Shown in pieces: positions 10,865-17,575 of a DNA stretch of 32,375 bases. Source of the stretch: an uncultured Bacilli bacterium (GTDB lineage Bacteria; Bacillota_I; Bacilli_A; RF39; UBA660). Positions within the stretch are counted from its first letter, which is position 1. Every line of letters starts with the position of its first letter. A program made the position numbers and the translations under genes. A model generated the notes under the pieces. The model saw nothing but the letters and a program-made list of their open reading frames with translations. It searched no databases and was not told the DNA's origin. Where the stretch lies: NCBI GenBank assembly GCA_947628685.1, contig CANRAT010000004.1, forward strand, positions 1 to 32,375. The letters run 5' to 3'.

Positions 10865-11340
10865 TTTATATATTAATTATATTATCTTTTATTTTAGAGG
10901 CAGTATTATCTAATATAATAAGTATTCCATTACTGACTCCTTTATTTTTGATTGTGTCTTTAACAATTTCATATCCATATTTTAAAAATAATAAATTTAA
11001 TTTTGTAATGACTTGCGCACTTACAGGATTAATATATGATATATCCTTTAGTGATTCTTTATATATAAATACAATTAGTTTTGGACTTTTAAGTGCCATA
11101 GTAATAATTGGTTATGACTATCTTAAATATAATATAATTAATTGTAATATCATTAATGTTATAGTAATAATATTTTATAGAATAATCAGTTACTTATTAT
11201 TATGTTTTATAGATTATATAAATTTTAACTTTAAATTGTTACTTGAGGGGATATATAATTCTCTTATCTTAAATATAATATATGCTACATTAATATATTT
11301 AATTTTACATTTTACATCAAAATTATTTAAAACTAAATAA
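10861..11340 (+). CDS. mreD: Rod shape-determining membrane protein MreD
   Basis: Partner of MreC in the elongation complex. The 159-residue protein is strongly hydrophobic with about five membrane segments, and has the MreD-like GLIYDISFSDSLYINTISF segment after the second one. The ATG overlaps the mreC stop by four bases. Sequence conservation in MreD is low, so the position after mreC is an important part of the evidence. Confidence 0.88.
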   Translation: MIYILIILSFILEAVLSNIISIPLLTPLFLIVSLTISYPYFKNNKFNFVMTCALTGLIYDISFSDSLYINTISFGLLSAIVIIGYDYLKYNIINCNIINVIVIIFYRIISYLLLCFIDYINFNFKLLLEGIYNSLILNIIYATLIYLILHFTSKLFKTK

Positions 11341-11363
11341 TTCTTTTTTTTTATAAAATTGTA

Positions 11364-11372
11364 TGATACAAT
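11364..11372 (+). promoter_or_regulatory. Extended -10 promoter before the 201-residue gene
   Basis: TGA plus TACAAT (11367-11372), 24 bases before the ATG at 11397; no clear -35. Confidence 0.45.
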
Positions 11373-11396
11373 ATATGTAGAATAAAAGGAGTATTT

Positions 11397-12002
11397 ATGG
11401 AAGATAACATTATTAATATAGTAACAGTTTTAATAGTATCTGTAATAATTGTCACATGTTCTATAGGGATTATAGTAGCAAGTACTTTTCAACAAAAGAA
11501 AAAGAAAAAATATAATGAGTTTTTAAAAATATTAGAAGAAAAAAACGATTCTACATTTCAAGTTAAGGACTATTTAACCAAAGATGAAATAAATAAGATA
11601 GATAGTGAAATAGATGTAGATCTTTTAATGAAAAATTTATATGAAACTTATTTGACATTAGAAAATAAAATGAATACATTTGACGATAATCTTGACGAGG
11701 TACTTACTGGATATTTAAAAGATTTCTACATTAATAAAATAGAAAATTTTAAAGAAAAAAATTTTGCAGATATTAAAGATCGTATAGAATTAGTAGGATA
11801 TTGTATAACTGAATTTAAAAAAGAGGCTTTAAAGTTTAGAGTAACAATTAATTGTTTAAGTTATAAGATGATTAACAATAAAATAGTAAGTGGTAGTAAT
11901 CTAGATAAAGTACAAGAAATCTTATTATTATCATATAAAAAGATTGATGATAAATGGTTAATTGAATCATATGAAAAGATATATGAAAAAAAAATTGAGT
12001 AA
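11397..12002 (+). CDS. Membrane-anchored protein, possibly Tim44/NTF2-like domain
   Basis: A 201-residue protein with one N-terminal membrane helix (about 7-29), a basic KKKKK patch marking the cytosolic side, and a soluble domain of about 150 residues. The C-terminal half, with alternating strands and a final KKIDDKWLIESYE, resembles Tim44-like or NTF2-like domains found in bacterial membrane proteins; this is a weak pattern match. The ATG follows AAAAGGAG. It lies between mreD and recA with its own promoter and terminator, so it is probably a single-gene unit. Confidence 0.6.
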   Translation: MEDNIINIVTVLIVSVIIVTCSIGIIVASTFQQKKKKKYNEFLKILEEKNDSTFQVKDYLTKDEINKIDSEIDVDLLMKNLYETYLTLENKMNTFDDNLDEVLTGYLKDFYINKIENFKEKNFADIKDRIELVGYCITEFKKEALKFRVTINCLSYKMINNKIVSGSNLDKVQEILLLSYKKIDDKWLIESYEKIYEKKIE

Positions 12003-12020
12003 TTAAATTTACTCTTTTTT
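11997..12020 (+). terminator. Terminator overlapping the stop codon of the 201-residue gene
   Basis: GAGTAA (11997-12002) pairs with TTACTC (12009-12014), loop TTAAAT, then six T. The TAA stop is in the 5' arm. Confidence 0.75.
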
Positions 12021-12051
12021 AATTTCTGTAAATTATTAGTTACAATTTTTC

Positions 12052-12065
12052 TAAACAAATGTTCG
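12052..12065 (+). promoter_or_regulatory. SOS (LexA) box-like site upstream of recA
   Basis: TAAACAAATGTTCG matches the Gram-positive SOS consensus CGAAC-RNRY-GTTCG at 12 of 14 positions, with an intact right half-site. It ends nine bases before the recA -35. No lexA gene is in the window. Confidence 0.6.
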
Positions 12066-12074
12066 TAAAAAGTA

Positions 12075-12103
12075 TTGACAAATATTTTTTTATCTAGTAT
12101 AAT
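12075..12103 (+). promoter_or_regulatory. recA promoter
   Basis: Consensus housekeeping promoter: TTGACA (12075-12080), 17-base spacer, TATAAT (12098-12103). The start codon is 30 bases downstream. Confidence 0.9.
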
Positions 12104-12133
12104 TAATTTGTACTTATAAAAGGAGGAAAACAG

Positions 12134-13171
12134 ATGGCTAAATCAGTAAGTAACGATAAAACATTAGATCAAGTCTTATTAGACATAGAAAAACAATTTG
12201 GTAAGGGTTCTGTTATGAGATTAGGAGAGCATGAAAATCAAAAAATAGATACTATACCTAGTGGTTCAATTTCTCTTGATATAGCGCTCGGAATAGGCGG
12301 ATATCCAAAAGGAAGAATAATAGAAATATTTGGACCAGAATCAAGTGGTAAAACTACTTTCGCACTTCATGCCATAGCAGAAGCACAAAAAAAGGGAGGA
12401 AGAGCGGCATTTATAGATGCAGAACATGCATTAGACCCTGTATATGCATCTAAACTTGGAGTAAATATAAATGAGTTATTACTATCTCAACCAGATAATG
12501 GTGAACAAGCATTAGAAATTTGTGAAGCGCTTGTTAGAAGTGGCGCTATTAGCATCATAGTAATAGATTCTGTTGCAGCTTTAGTACCTCAAGCAGAGAT
12601 AGAAGGAGAAATGGGAGATTCACACGTTGGATTACAAGCAAGGCTTATGAGTCAAGCATTAAGAAAACTTTCAGGAGTAGTTAATAAAACTAATACTGTT
12701 GTAATATTTATAAATCAATTACGTGAAAAAGTAGGAGTTATGTTTGGAAATCCAGAAGTTACTCCAGGTGGAAGAGCACTTAAATTTTATGCTTCAATTA
12801 GACTTGAAATAAGAAAAGGAGAACAAATTAAATTAGGAAGTGAATCAATAGGTAATAGAACTAATATCAAAGTTGTAAAAAACAAAATGGCTCCACCATT
12901 TAAATCTTGCTCAGTAGATATAATTTATGGAGAAGGTGTATCTATAACTGGAGAAATTGTAGATTTAGGTGTAGAAGCACACGTACTTGAAAAAAGTGGC
13001 GCATGGTATTCATACAATGGAGAAAAAGTTGGACAGGGTAAAGAAAATGTAAAGGAATGGCTAAAGAAGAATCCTAATATGAAAGAAGAAATAGAAAAAA
13101 AGGTTAGAGATTACTTTGAAAATCATGATGCACTTCAACTTGGTAATGTAAATGAACCTTTAGAAGATTAA
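12134..13171 (+). CDS. recA: Recombinase RecA
   Basis: ATP-dependent strand-exchange protein for homologous recombination and SOS induction. The 345 residues cover the whole family: N-terminal helix, Walker A GPESSGKT (67-74), the RecA signature with [19 protein letters not shown], loop 2 with [17 protein letters not shown], and a short acidic C-terminus. The ATG follows AGGAGG at 12121-12126. It stands alone between terminators, with a consensus promoter and a LexA-like site, so damage-inducible expression is likely. Confidence 0.98.
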   Translation: MAKSVSNDKTLDQVLLDIEKQFGKGSVMRLGEHENQKIDTIPSGSISLDIALGIGGYPKGRIIEIFGPESSGKTTFALHAIAEAQKKGGRAAFIDAEHALDPVYASKLGVNINELLLSQPDNGEQALEICEALVRSGAISIIVIDSVAALVPQAEIEGEMGDSHVGLQARLMSQALRKLSGVVNKTNTVVIFINQLREKVGVMFGNPEVTPGGRALKFYASIRLEIRKGEQIKLGSESIGNRTNIKVVKNKMAPPFKSCSVDIIYGEGVSITGEIVDLGVEAHVLEKSGAWYSYNGEKVGQGKENVKEWLKKNPNMKEEIEKKVRDYFENHDALQLGNVNEPLED

Positions 13172-13184
13172 AATATGTGTCGTT

Positions 13185-13213
13185 AAAAAGAATAGATTTT
13201 TCTATTCTTTTTT
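13185..13213 (+). terminator. recA terminator
   Basis: A 12-base-pair stem, AAAAAGAATAGA (13185-13196) with TCTATTCTTTTT (13201-13212), loop TTTT. Its T tract is only two bases from the -10 (TATAAT, 13216-13221) of the next gene. Confidence 0.88.
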
Positions 13214-13215
13214 AG

Positions 13216-13221
13216 TATAAT
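13216..13221 (+). promoter_or_regulatory. -10 element of the DUF3048 gene
   Basis: TATAAT 16 bases before the ATG at 13237. The region where a -35 should lie falls inside the recA terminator stem, so any -35 contact overlaps that hairpin. Confidence 0.5.
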
Positions 13222-13236
13222 TATAGTGGTGATGAT

Positions 13237-14307
13237 ATGGCAAAGAGAAAAAGATTGAATAAAAGGGGTAAAAGATTACTTAGTGTATTAATACTCCTTA
13301 TAATAATTATAGTTGCGGTTATTATATGTTTAAATATCCCAAAAGGAAATAATAATACTAAAGAAAAAGAAAGTGAAAGTAATGACAATCAAAATACACC
13401 AAAACCTGTTGAAAAATTAAAAATAATAGATTTAGATTCTGATTCTAGACCATATGCTGTTATGATAAATAATATAAAAACGGTATGGGGATATCAATCA
13501 GGCATTCAAGATGCATATCTTGTATATGAAATAATAGTTGAAGGTGGATATACTAGATTGATGGCCATTTATAAAGATAAGAATTTAGATAGAATAGGTT
13601 CAGTTAGATCTTCAAGACATTATTTTTTAGATTATGCTTTAGAAAACGATGCAATATACGTACACTTCGGTTGGAGTCCACAAGCAGAAGCAGATATTAA
13701 AAAATTGGGTGTTGATAACATAAATTTCTTAAGTTATAATGGTTATACGAGAGATACTTCACTAGGTTTAGCGACTGAACATACCGCATTTACGACAACT
13801 GATAAAATAATGAAAGGCGCAAATAATTACAAATATAGAACAACTACTGATGAAAAACCATTATTAGAATATAGTGTAAGTTCAGTAAATTTAGAAAATA
13901 TGGATGGTTCTAAACCGGCAAATAAAGTTTATATTGATTATTCTAGTAGTAGATCTACATCATTTGAATATGATAGCGTAAATAAAGTTTATAAAAGATT
14001 TCAAAATAATATCGAACATATAGATCATGAGACAAAACTACAATATACTGTAAAAAATATAATAACTTATCAAGTAAATAGTTACACAATAAGTGGAGAT
14101 GATAAGGGAAGACAAGATTTTGAAAACTTAGGAAAAGGAACAGGTTGGTATATATCAGAAGGTTATGCTGTTCCAATAACTTGGGAGAAGACCTCAAGAG
14201 CAGGTAAAACAGTATATAAGTATACTGATGGTACAATAATAAAGGTTAATGATGGAAATACACATATAGAAATACAACCATCAGGAAGAAATTTAACCAT
14301 TGAATAA
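13237..14307 (+). CDS. DUF3048 (YerB-like) membrane-anchored protein
   Basis: A 356-residue protein with a basic N-terminus and a membrane helix at about 14-33, then a polar linker. The extracellular part is a DUF3048 protein. Family signatures are RPYAVMINN, the GYQSGIQDAYLVYEIIVEGG block, and DRIGSVRSSRHYF. It ends with the second family domain (GTGWYISEGYAVPITWEK). YerB of Bacillus is a lipoprotein of unknown function; here anchoring is by a helix with no lipobox. It has its own promoter and terminator. Confidence 0.9.
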   Translation: MAKRKRLNKRGKRLLSVLILLIIIIVAVIICLNIPKGNNNTKEKESESNDNQNTPKPVEKLKIIDLDSDSRPYAVMINNIKTVWGYQSGIQDAYLVYEIIVEGGYTRLMAIYKDKNLDRIGSVRSSRHYFLDYALENDAIYVHFGWSPQAEADIKKLGVDNINFLSYNGYTRDTSLGLATEHTAFTTTDKIMKGANNYKYRTTTDEKPLLEYSVSSVNLENMDGSKPANKVYIDYSSSRSTSFEYDSVNKVYKRFQNNIEHIDHETKLQYTVKNIITYQVNSYTISGDDKGRQDFENLGKGTGWYISEGYAVPITWEKTSRAGKTVYKYTDGTIIKVNDGNTHIEIQPSGRNLTIE

Positions 14308-14337
14308 GCATTGATTTTCAATGCTTATTATAATTTT
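14303..14337 (+). terminator. Hairpin terminator after the DUF3048 gene
   Basis: A 12-base-pair perfect stem, AATAAGCATTGA (14303-14314) with TCAATGCTTATT (14318-14329), loop TTT. The T tract after it is weak (ATAATTTT). The stop codon is in the 5' arm. Confidence 0.65.
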
Positions 14338-14381
14338 GTCATAAAATGGTTACAAAAAGCATTATAATTTTTTTAAAAATG

Positions 14382-14390
14382 TGATATAAT
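14382..14390 (+). promoter_or_regulatory. Extended -10 promoter of the HD-domain gene
   Basis: TGA plus TATAAT (14385-14390), 29 bases before the ATG. The -35 is weak. Confidence 0.5.
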
Positions 14391-14419
14391 GTAGTAGTAA
14401 CTGAGGTGAGTATAAAGGT

Positions 14420-14932
14420 ATGACAAAATACAAAAAGGATCAAGAATACCTACAAATCATAGATAATATAATGTCAAATAAAGAATTTAGAAAAATAGAT
14501 AATATAAAACACCATAATACAACTAGATTAGATCATTCTCTAAAGGTATCATATTATTCTTATAAAATAGCAAAAACTTTAAAGTTGGATTATAAAGATG
14601 TTGCAGTTGGTGGATTATTACATGATTTTTATATAGATAAAATAAGTGATTGTGCTAATGTAAAGGACAAAATAAAACTATTTTCAACAGGTCATCCTAA
14701 AGATGCAGTAAACAATTCACTTACATATTTTAATTTAACTGATAAAGAAATTAACATAATAGAAACACACATGTTTCCTGTTGATTATAAAATACCAAAA
14801 TATGCGGAGAGTTGGTTAGTAAGTTTTGTAGATAAAATATTAAGTTTAGGTGAAGTTTCTAGTAAATTTAGTTATAAACTTACATATGTATTTAATTTAT
14901 ACTTATTGTTTTTGTTTAATATATTAAAATAG
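14420..14932 (+). CDS. HD-domain phosphohydrolase-like protein
   Basis: A 170-residue protein built of a single HD domain. Metal-binding positions visible in order: His39 (RLDHSLKV), His68-Asp69 (GGLLHDF), His92 (GHPKDA), His117 (ETHMFP) and Asp138 (FVDKI). HD proteins hydrolyse phosphoesters, often nucleotides; the substrate here is unknown. The last 17 residues are hydrophobic and may pack against or dip into the membrane. The ATG follows GAGGTGAG at 14403-14410. It is a single gene between its own promoter and terminator, next to the tRNA. Confidence 0.85.
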   Translation: MTKYKKDQEYLQIIDNIMSNKEFRKIDNIKHHNTTRLDHSLKVSYYSYKIAKTLKLDYKDVAVGGLLHDFYIDKISDCANVKDKIKLFSTGHPKDAVNNSLTYFNLTDKEINIIETHMFPVDYKIPKYAESWLVSFVDKILSLGEVSSKFSYKLTYVFNLYLLFLFNILK

Positions 14933-14960
14933 ACTTATTAATTTAAGTCTATTGTCTTTT
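14928..14960 (+). terminator. Terminator after the HD-domain gene
   Basis: AATAGACTTA (14928-14937) pairs with TAAGTCTATT (14944-14953), loop TTAATT, followed by GTCTTTT. The stop codon TAG is in the 5' arm, and the tRNA begins three bases later. Confidence 0.75.
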
Positions 14961-14962
14961 AT

Positions 14963-15039
14963 GTCCTCGTAGCTCATCAGGATAGAGCAAAAGTTTCCTA
15001 AACTTTAGGTGGTAGGTTCGAGTCCTATCGAGGACACCA
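14963..15039 (+). tRNA. tRNA-Arg (anticodon CCT)
   Basis: A full 77-base cloverleaf: acceptor GTCCTCG/CGAGGAC, D stem GCTC/GAGC, anticodon stem AAAGT/ACTTT with loop TTCCTAA (anticodon CCT at 14997-14999), T stem GTAGG/CCTAT with TTCGAGT loop, and an encoded CCA at 15037-15039. It reads AGG codons. Accessory-looking genes follow immediately. Confidence 0.96.
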
Positions 15040-15077
15040 GATAGATACTAAGTTCGGACTTTGATGTTCGGGTTTTG

Positions 15078-15086
15078 TGATACAAT
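15078..15086 (+). promoter_or_regulatory. Extended -10 promoter after the tRNA
   Basis: TGA plus TACAAT (15081-15086), 25 bases before the chosen GTG start at 15112. No convincing -35. Confidence 0.45.
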
Positions 15087-15111
15087 AATCATGTTTAAGG
15101 AGGTTTTGGAA

Positions 15112-15918
15112 GTGGATTTTAATGCAAGTTTGAGTAAATTAAGAAATAAAAAAAGTAGTATATTACAATCTATAAAAGATTTAAATAATAGTAAAGAACA
15201 AGAAATTAAAGAAGCAATACAAAAAATTGAAGAGAAATATGCAAGTTTAGGTCAAAAATATGAGGATAAGTTTGATATCGCATATATTCAAACATATAAT
15301 TATTGCAATCTTATAGAAAAATATTCTATTTTAAATAGAGAAGATATTAGTATAGTTTTGAGTGAACTTATTAGCACTTTTGAAGGAAAAACTTATGTTC
15401 CACAAAGTTTATTATATCATGTTGATGGTGAGTCGCCTGCAGCATTTTGGAATATTTTTATGATTATGCCAAAGGGTATAATTGAAAAAATTAAAGATCC
15501 TAGAAGAGTACAAGTAAGATACATTAATCATTTATTGAAAAATGGTTTTGCTATTAAATTATGTGATGAATGGTCACAAAGTAAATGGCCTAATGAATTA
15601 TCATTTTATAAGACAGATGGAATGTGTAGAGTTAATCAAAATATAAGTTTTAAAGGGTTCACATATGTTAAATGCTTTATTGATTTTGTAATTAATTATC
15701 GAATAGAAAATAAAATTGATGAAATTTCATTTGAAGATTTAGAAAAACTAAAAGAACAATTTATTTTAATGAATATTGATACTATAGAAGATAGATATAA
15801 AACACTTGCAGATGCTGAACAAAGTAAAATCAATGAAATAATTAACGATGATTATAAACATAAACAAAAGTTACTAAAAAGATTTGTAAACAAGATAGAA
15901 AATAAAAAAAATAATTGA
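15112..15918 (+). CDS. Unrecognised 268-residue protein
   Basis: I do not recognise a family. The N-terminal 50 residues and the last 45 are charged and helical, likely coiled coils; the middle is mixed, with a Trp-containing stretch (CDEWSQSKWPNEL). There is no membrane segment or known catalytic motif. I start it at GTG 15112, eight bases after AAGGAGG (15097-15103). In-frame starts upstream exist, but they precede that site and overlap the promoter. It ends with TGA. Position after the tRNA and before an ADP-ribosylglycohydrolase suggests accessory cargo. Confidence 0.7.
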   Translation: MDFNASLSKLRNKKSSILQSIKDLNNSKEQEIKEAIQKIEEKYASLGQKYEDKFDIAYIQTYNYCNLIEKYSILNREDISIVLSELISTFEGKTYVPQSLLYHVDGESPAAFWNIFMIMPKGIIEKIKDPRRVQVRYINHLLKNGFAIKLCDEWSQSKWPNELSFYKTDGMCRVNQNISFKGFTYVKCFIDFVINYRIENKIDEISFEDLEKLKEQFILMNIDTIEDRYKTLADAEQSKINEIINDDYKHKQKLLKRFVNKIENKKNN

Positions 15919-15931
15919 AAATAATTTTACT

Positions 15932-15973
15932 TTGTTAATATAGAAAACACACTTGTATATTGTCAAAGACAAT
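15932..15973 (+). promoter_or_regulatory. Candidate promoter and palindrome before the ADP-ribosylglycohydrolase
   Basis: TTGTTA (15932-15937), 18 bases, TATATT (15956-15961). A perfect six-base inverted repeat ATTGTC-AAA-GACAAT (15959-15973) overlaps the -10 and likely start point, the usual position of a repressor site. No regulator gene is adjacent. Confidence 0.35.
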
Positions 15974-15994
15974 AAATAAGAAAGAGGTAATACT

Positions 15995-16777
15995 ATGTGG
16001 GGAGCAGTTATTGGCGATTTAGCGGGTTCTATATATGAATATCAACAAAATAACCATTTTTCAAAATTAAATCCTAAAGAAATCATTAGTGAAAAAAGTT
16101 TCTATAGTGATGATACTATATTAACTATAGCTATTTTAGATGCTATTTTAAATGATAAAAATTATGAGTATTATTTAAGAAAATACGCAAAAAACTTTTT
16201 AACATATAAACCAGACTTTACCCCTTATTTCAAAAGTATTTTTTCACCTGGATTTACAAAATGGGCATTAGATCAGAAAAATGGAAAAAGCATTGGTAAT
16301 GGAGCAATGATGAGAATTTCTGCAGTTGGTTATTTGTTTAACAACAAAAAAGATATAATTAATAATGCACGTTTGGCTACTATCCCATCTCACGATTCTT
16401 TAGAAGCAATAAATTGCGCTACAACAATTGCATTAATTATTTTTTTAGCACGTTTAGGTTTTTCAAAAGAAGAAATAATAAAAGAATTGAATTTAAAGTT
16501 AAATTATTCTGATTTTAATGAATTTAATACAACATGCTATAAAACAATTGACAATTGTTTATATGCTTTATTTACTTCAAACAATTTTGAAGAATCACTG
16601 ATAAAAGTTATATCTTTTGGAGGTGATACAGATACAAATGCTTGTATAGTTGGTTCAATGGCAGAGGCATTATATGGAATTCCAAATGAATTAATAGAAA
16701 AAGCAAAGAAAAAAATACCTGATAATTTTAGTAATTTATTATCTAAAGGTTATTCTAAAGTTTTAAAAAAGCAATAA
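15995..16777 (+). CDS. ADP-ribosylglycohydrolase family protein
   Basis: A 260-residue protein of the DraG/ARH family, which removes ADP-ribose from modified targets using two Mg2+ ions. Visible motifs: GDLAGS near the N-terminus, SDDT (Ser38-Thr41), GNGAMMR (101-107), SHDS (132-135) and GGDTDTNA (209-216, metal ligands Asp211 and Asp213). Length is typical for a single-domain enzyme. The ATG follows AAAGAGGT. Such enzymes reverse ADP-ribosylation by a partner transferase, but no transferase is in the window. The neighbourhood (tRNA, unknown gene, small toxin-like modules) hints at a defence or addiction role; this is inference. Confidence 0.92.
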   Translation: MWGAVIGDLAGSIYEYQQNNHFSKLNPKEIISEKSFYSDDTILTIAILDAILNDKNYEYYLRKYAKNFLTYKPDFTPYFKSIFSPGFTKWALDQKNGKSIGNGAMMRISAVGYLFNNKKDIINNARLATIPSHDSLEAINCATTIALIIFLARLGFSKEEIIKELNLKLNYSDFNEFNTTCYKTIDNCLYALFTSNNFEESLIKVISFGGDTDTNACIVGSMAEALYGIPNELIEKAKKKIPDNFSNLLSKGYSKVLKKQ

Positions 16778-16839
16778 TAGTTGTCAGTCCTACTTTGAAA
16801 CACTAAATTGATAATAAATTTAAATTTTTCAAGTATAAC

Positions 16840-16868
16840 AAAAGATGACTTGCAAAAAAGTCGCTTTT
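16840..16868 (-). terminator. Hairpin over the antitoxin A promoter, probable end of toxin mRNA A
   Basis: AAAAG-A-TGACTT pairs with AAGTCG-CTTTT (one-base bulge, one G-U pair). Read leftward, the stem is followed by TCTTTTGTT, a usable U tract. Read rightward, it covers the -35 of the antisense RNA. Toxin mRNA ending here would overlap the whole antisense RNA. Confidence 0.5.
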
Positions 16869-16878
16869 ATGTTATTAT
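16850..16878 (+). promoter_or_regulatory. Promoter of antisense RNA A
   Basis: TTGCAA (16850-16855), 17-base spacer, TATTAT (16873-16878). Predicted start near 16885. Confidence 0.75.
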
Positions 16879-16884
16879 GAATAT

Positions 16885-16998
16885 GTCAAGGGAACTTGCA
16901 TAAAATAAAAAAGGGAACATTCAGTTTTTTCGAGTTGAATGTCTACCCAAAATAAATTTGTTTAGGCACTTATTCTAGCGAATGAGTGTCATTTTTTT
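16885..16998 (+). ncRNA. Putative antisense (antitoxin) RNA A
   Basis: A predicted RNA of about 114 bases with no ORF. Hairpin 1 is CAAG-GGAA-CTTG (16887-16898). Hairpin 2 pairs ACATTCA (16917-16923) with TGAATGT (16936-16942). The terminator stem pairs 16965-16975 with 16980-16990 (two G-U pairs, loop TAGC) and is followed by seven T. Its 3' end is complementary to the end of toxin gene A (stop codon at 16989-16991). GTTGAATGTCTACC (16934-16947) has an inverted near-copy in the toxin mRNA leader (17113-17126), so the two RNAs carry like hairpins that could also kiss. The layout matches type I toxin-antitoxin loci; function is inferred. Confidence 0.65.
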
Positions 16999-17081
16999 AT
17001 AACCACTATCATAATGATAAGGAGAAATAAAATGATAGTAATGAACTTGAGAACTTTTAAAATAAAAGTCTTAGTTTTCAC
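16989..17081 (-). CDS. Putative type I toxin peptide A (30 residues)
   Basis: A minus-strand ORF starting GTG at 17081, nine bases after a strong AAAGGAGG (17091-17098), ending TGA at 16989-16991. The peptide starts MKTKTFILKVLK, continues with about 16 mostly Ile/Leu/Val/Phe residues (one Thr, one Met) and ends IKK: a basic head, one membrane helix and a basic tail. That is the form of membrane-acting type I toxins. I cannot match it to Fst, TxpA or BsrG. The convergent antisense RNA covers its 3' end. An ORF this small could arise by chance, but the promoter, ribosome site and a parallel copy next door argue otherwise. Confidence 0.68.
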   Translation of the reverse strand: MKTKTFILKVLKFITIILFLLIIMIVVIKK

Positions 17082-17146
17082 TATATCAAACCTCCTTTCT
17101 ATAAAGATTGGAGGTAGACACTCAACAACTGATATTCCCTATAAAA

Positions 17147-17175
17147 AGTATACTATTTATTACATACAAAAACAA
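17147..17175 (-). promoter_or_regulatory. Promoter of toxin A mRNA
   Basis: On the minus strand: TTGTTT (plus 17170-17175), 17-base spacer, TATACT (plus 17147-17152). Predicted start near 17140, giving a leader of about 60 bases. Confidence 0.65.
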
Positions 17176-17263
17176 GTGTTTGAGTAATATTTTATTAAAA
17201 AATTGTTATACTTCCTCTTTATACGTACCAGATTGAACTAAACTTGAATTTTTCGAGTATAAC

Positions 17264-17292
17264 AAAAGACGACTTGCAAAAAAGTCGCTTTT
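17264..17292 (-). terminator. Hairpin over the antitoxin B promoter, probable end of toxin mRNA B
   Basis: AAAAG-A-CGACTT (17264-17275) pairs with AAGTCG-CTTTT (17282-17292), loop GCAAAA. Leftward transcripts meet TCTTTTGTT after the stem. Fully paired apart from one bulged base. Confidence 0.55.
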
Positions 17293-17302
17293 ATGTTATT
17301 AT
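17274..17302 (+). promoter_or_regulatory. Promoter of antisense RNA B
   Basis: TTGCAA (17274-17279), 17-base spacer, TATTAT (17297-17302), identical to copy A. Confidence 0.75.
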
Positions 17303-17308
17303 GAATAT

Positions 17309-17418
17309 GTCAAGGGAACTTGCATAAAATAGAAAAAGGATACATTTGACTCCAGAATCAAATGCAATCCCTTATGGAATGCATCTGAAATCAACTATTG
17401 TTGAAATCAGATGCTTTT
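17309..17418 (+). ncRNA. Putative antisense (antitoxin) RNA B
   Basis: A predicted RNA of about 110 bases. It has the same CAAG-GGAA-CTTG first hairpin as RNA A. The second hairpin pairs CATTTGA (17343-17349) with TCAAATG (17358-17364). The terminator pairs GCATCTGA (17381-17388) with TCAGATGC (17407-17414) plus CAAC with GTTG, then TTTT. GGATACATTTGA (17338-17349) has a perfect inverted copy at 17558-17569, the 5' end of the toxin B mRNA. GCATCTGA is likewise complementary to that leader's TCAGATGC. The RNA ends two bases short of the toxin B stop codon, so it overlaps the 3' untranslated part. Confidence 0.65.
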
Positions 17419-17419
17419 G

Positions 17420-17497
17420 CTATTTTAGGAGTAAAATTATTACAACTAAGAATAGGAGTAATATTATGATAAATTGAGAAAGTTCTCTTTTTGTCAT
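17420..17497 (-). CDS. Putative type I toxin peptide B (25 residues)
   Basis: A minus-strand ORF starting ATG at 17497, eight bases after AAAGGTGG (17506-17513), ending TAG at 17420-17422. The peptide begins MTKRELSQ and then has 16 unbroken Ile/Leu/Val/Phe residues before a final lysine, so a single membrane helix with a short charged head. It is not similar in sequence to peptide A, although the flanking RNA cassette is nearly identical. The antisense RNA B ends right after its stop codon. Type I toxin by architecture; no experimental family recognised. Confidence 0.7.
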   Translation of the reverse strand: MTKRELSQFIIILLLFLVVIILLLK

Positions 17498-17575
17498 AAA
17501 TACCACCACCTTTCTTTTATCATTCGATAAATAGAAAGGGAAAGCATCTGATATATTTCAAATGTATCCATGAAC

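Larger units (their letters stand above)
16823..16914 (+). repeat. Direct repeat, copy A of the antisense-RNA promoter cassette
   Basis: About 92 bases nearly identical to 17247-17339 (offset 424 bases); I see two substitutions and a one-base shift in the final A-rich run. It contains a promoter, a hairpin overlapping its -35 and the RNA 5' hairpin. Confidence 0.93.
17247..17339 (+). repeat. Direct repeat, copy B of the antisense-RNA promoter cassette
   Basis: Second copy of the cassette at 16823-16914. Just before and into it, TTGTTATACT (17203-17212) and AGTATAACAA (17256-17265) form a perfect 10-base inverted repeat; the left half is not seen before copy A. Confidence 0.93.

Noticed and set aside
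17032-17187. A 51-codon plus-strand ORF with AAGGAG upstream, inside module A
   Set aside because: It is antisense to toxin A; the AAGGAG arises from the complement of its leucine codons. No match in copy B, where the equivalent frame stops after three codons, and no promoter of its own.
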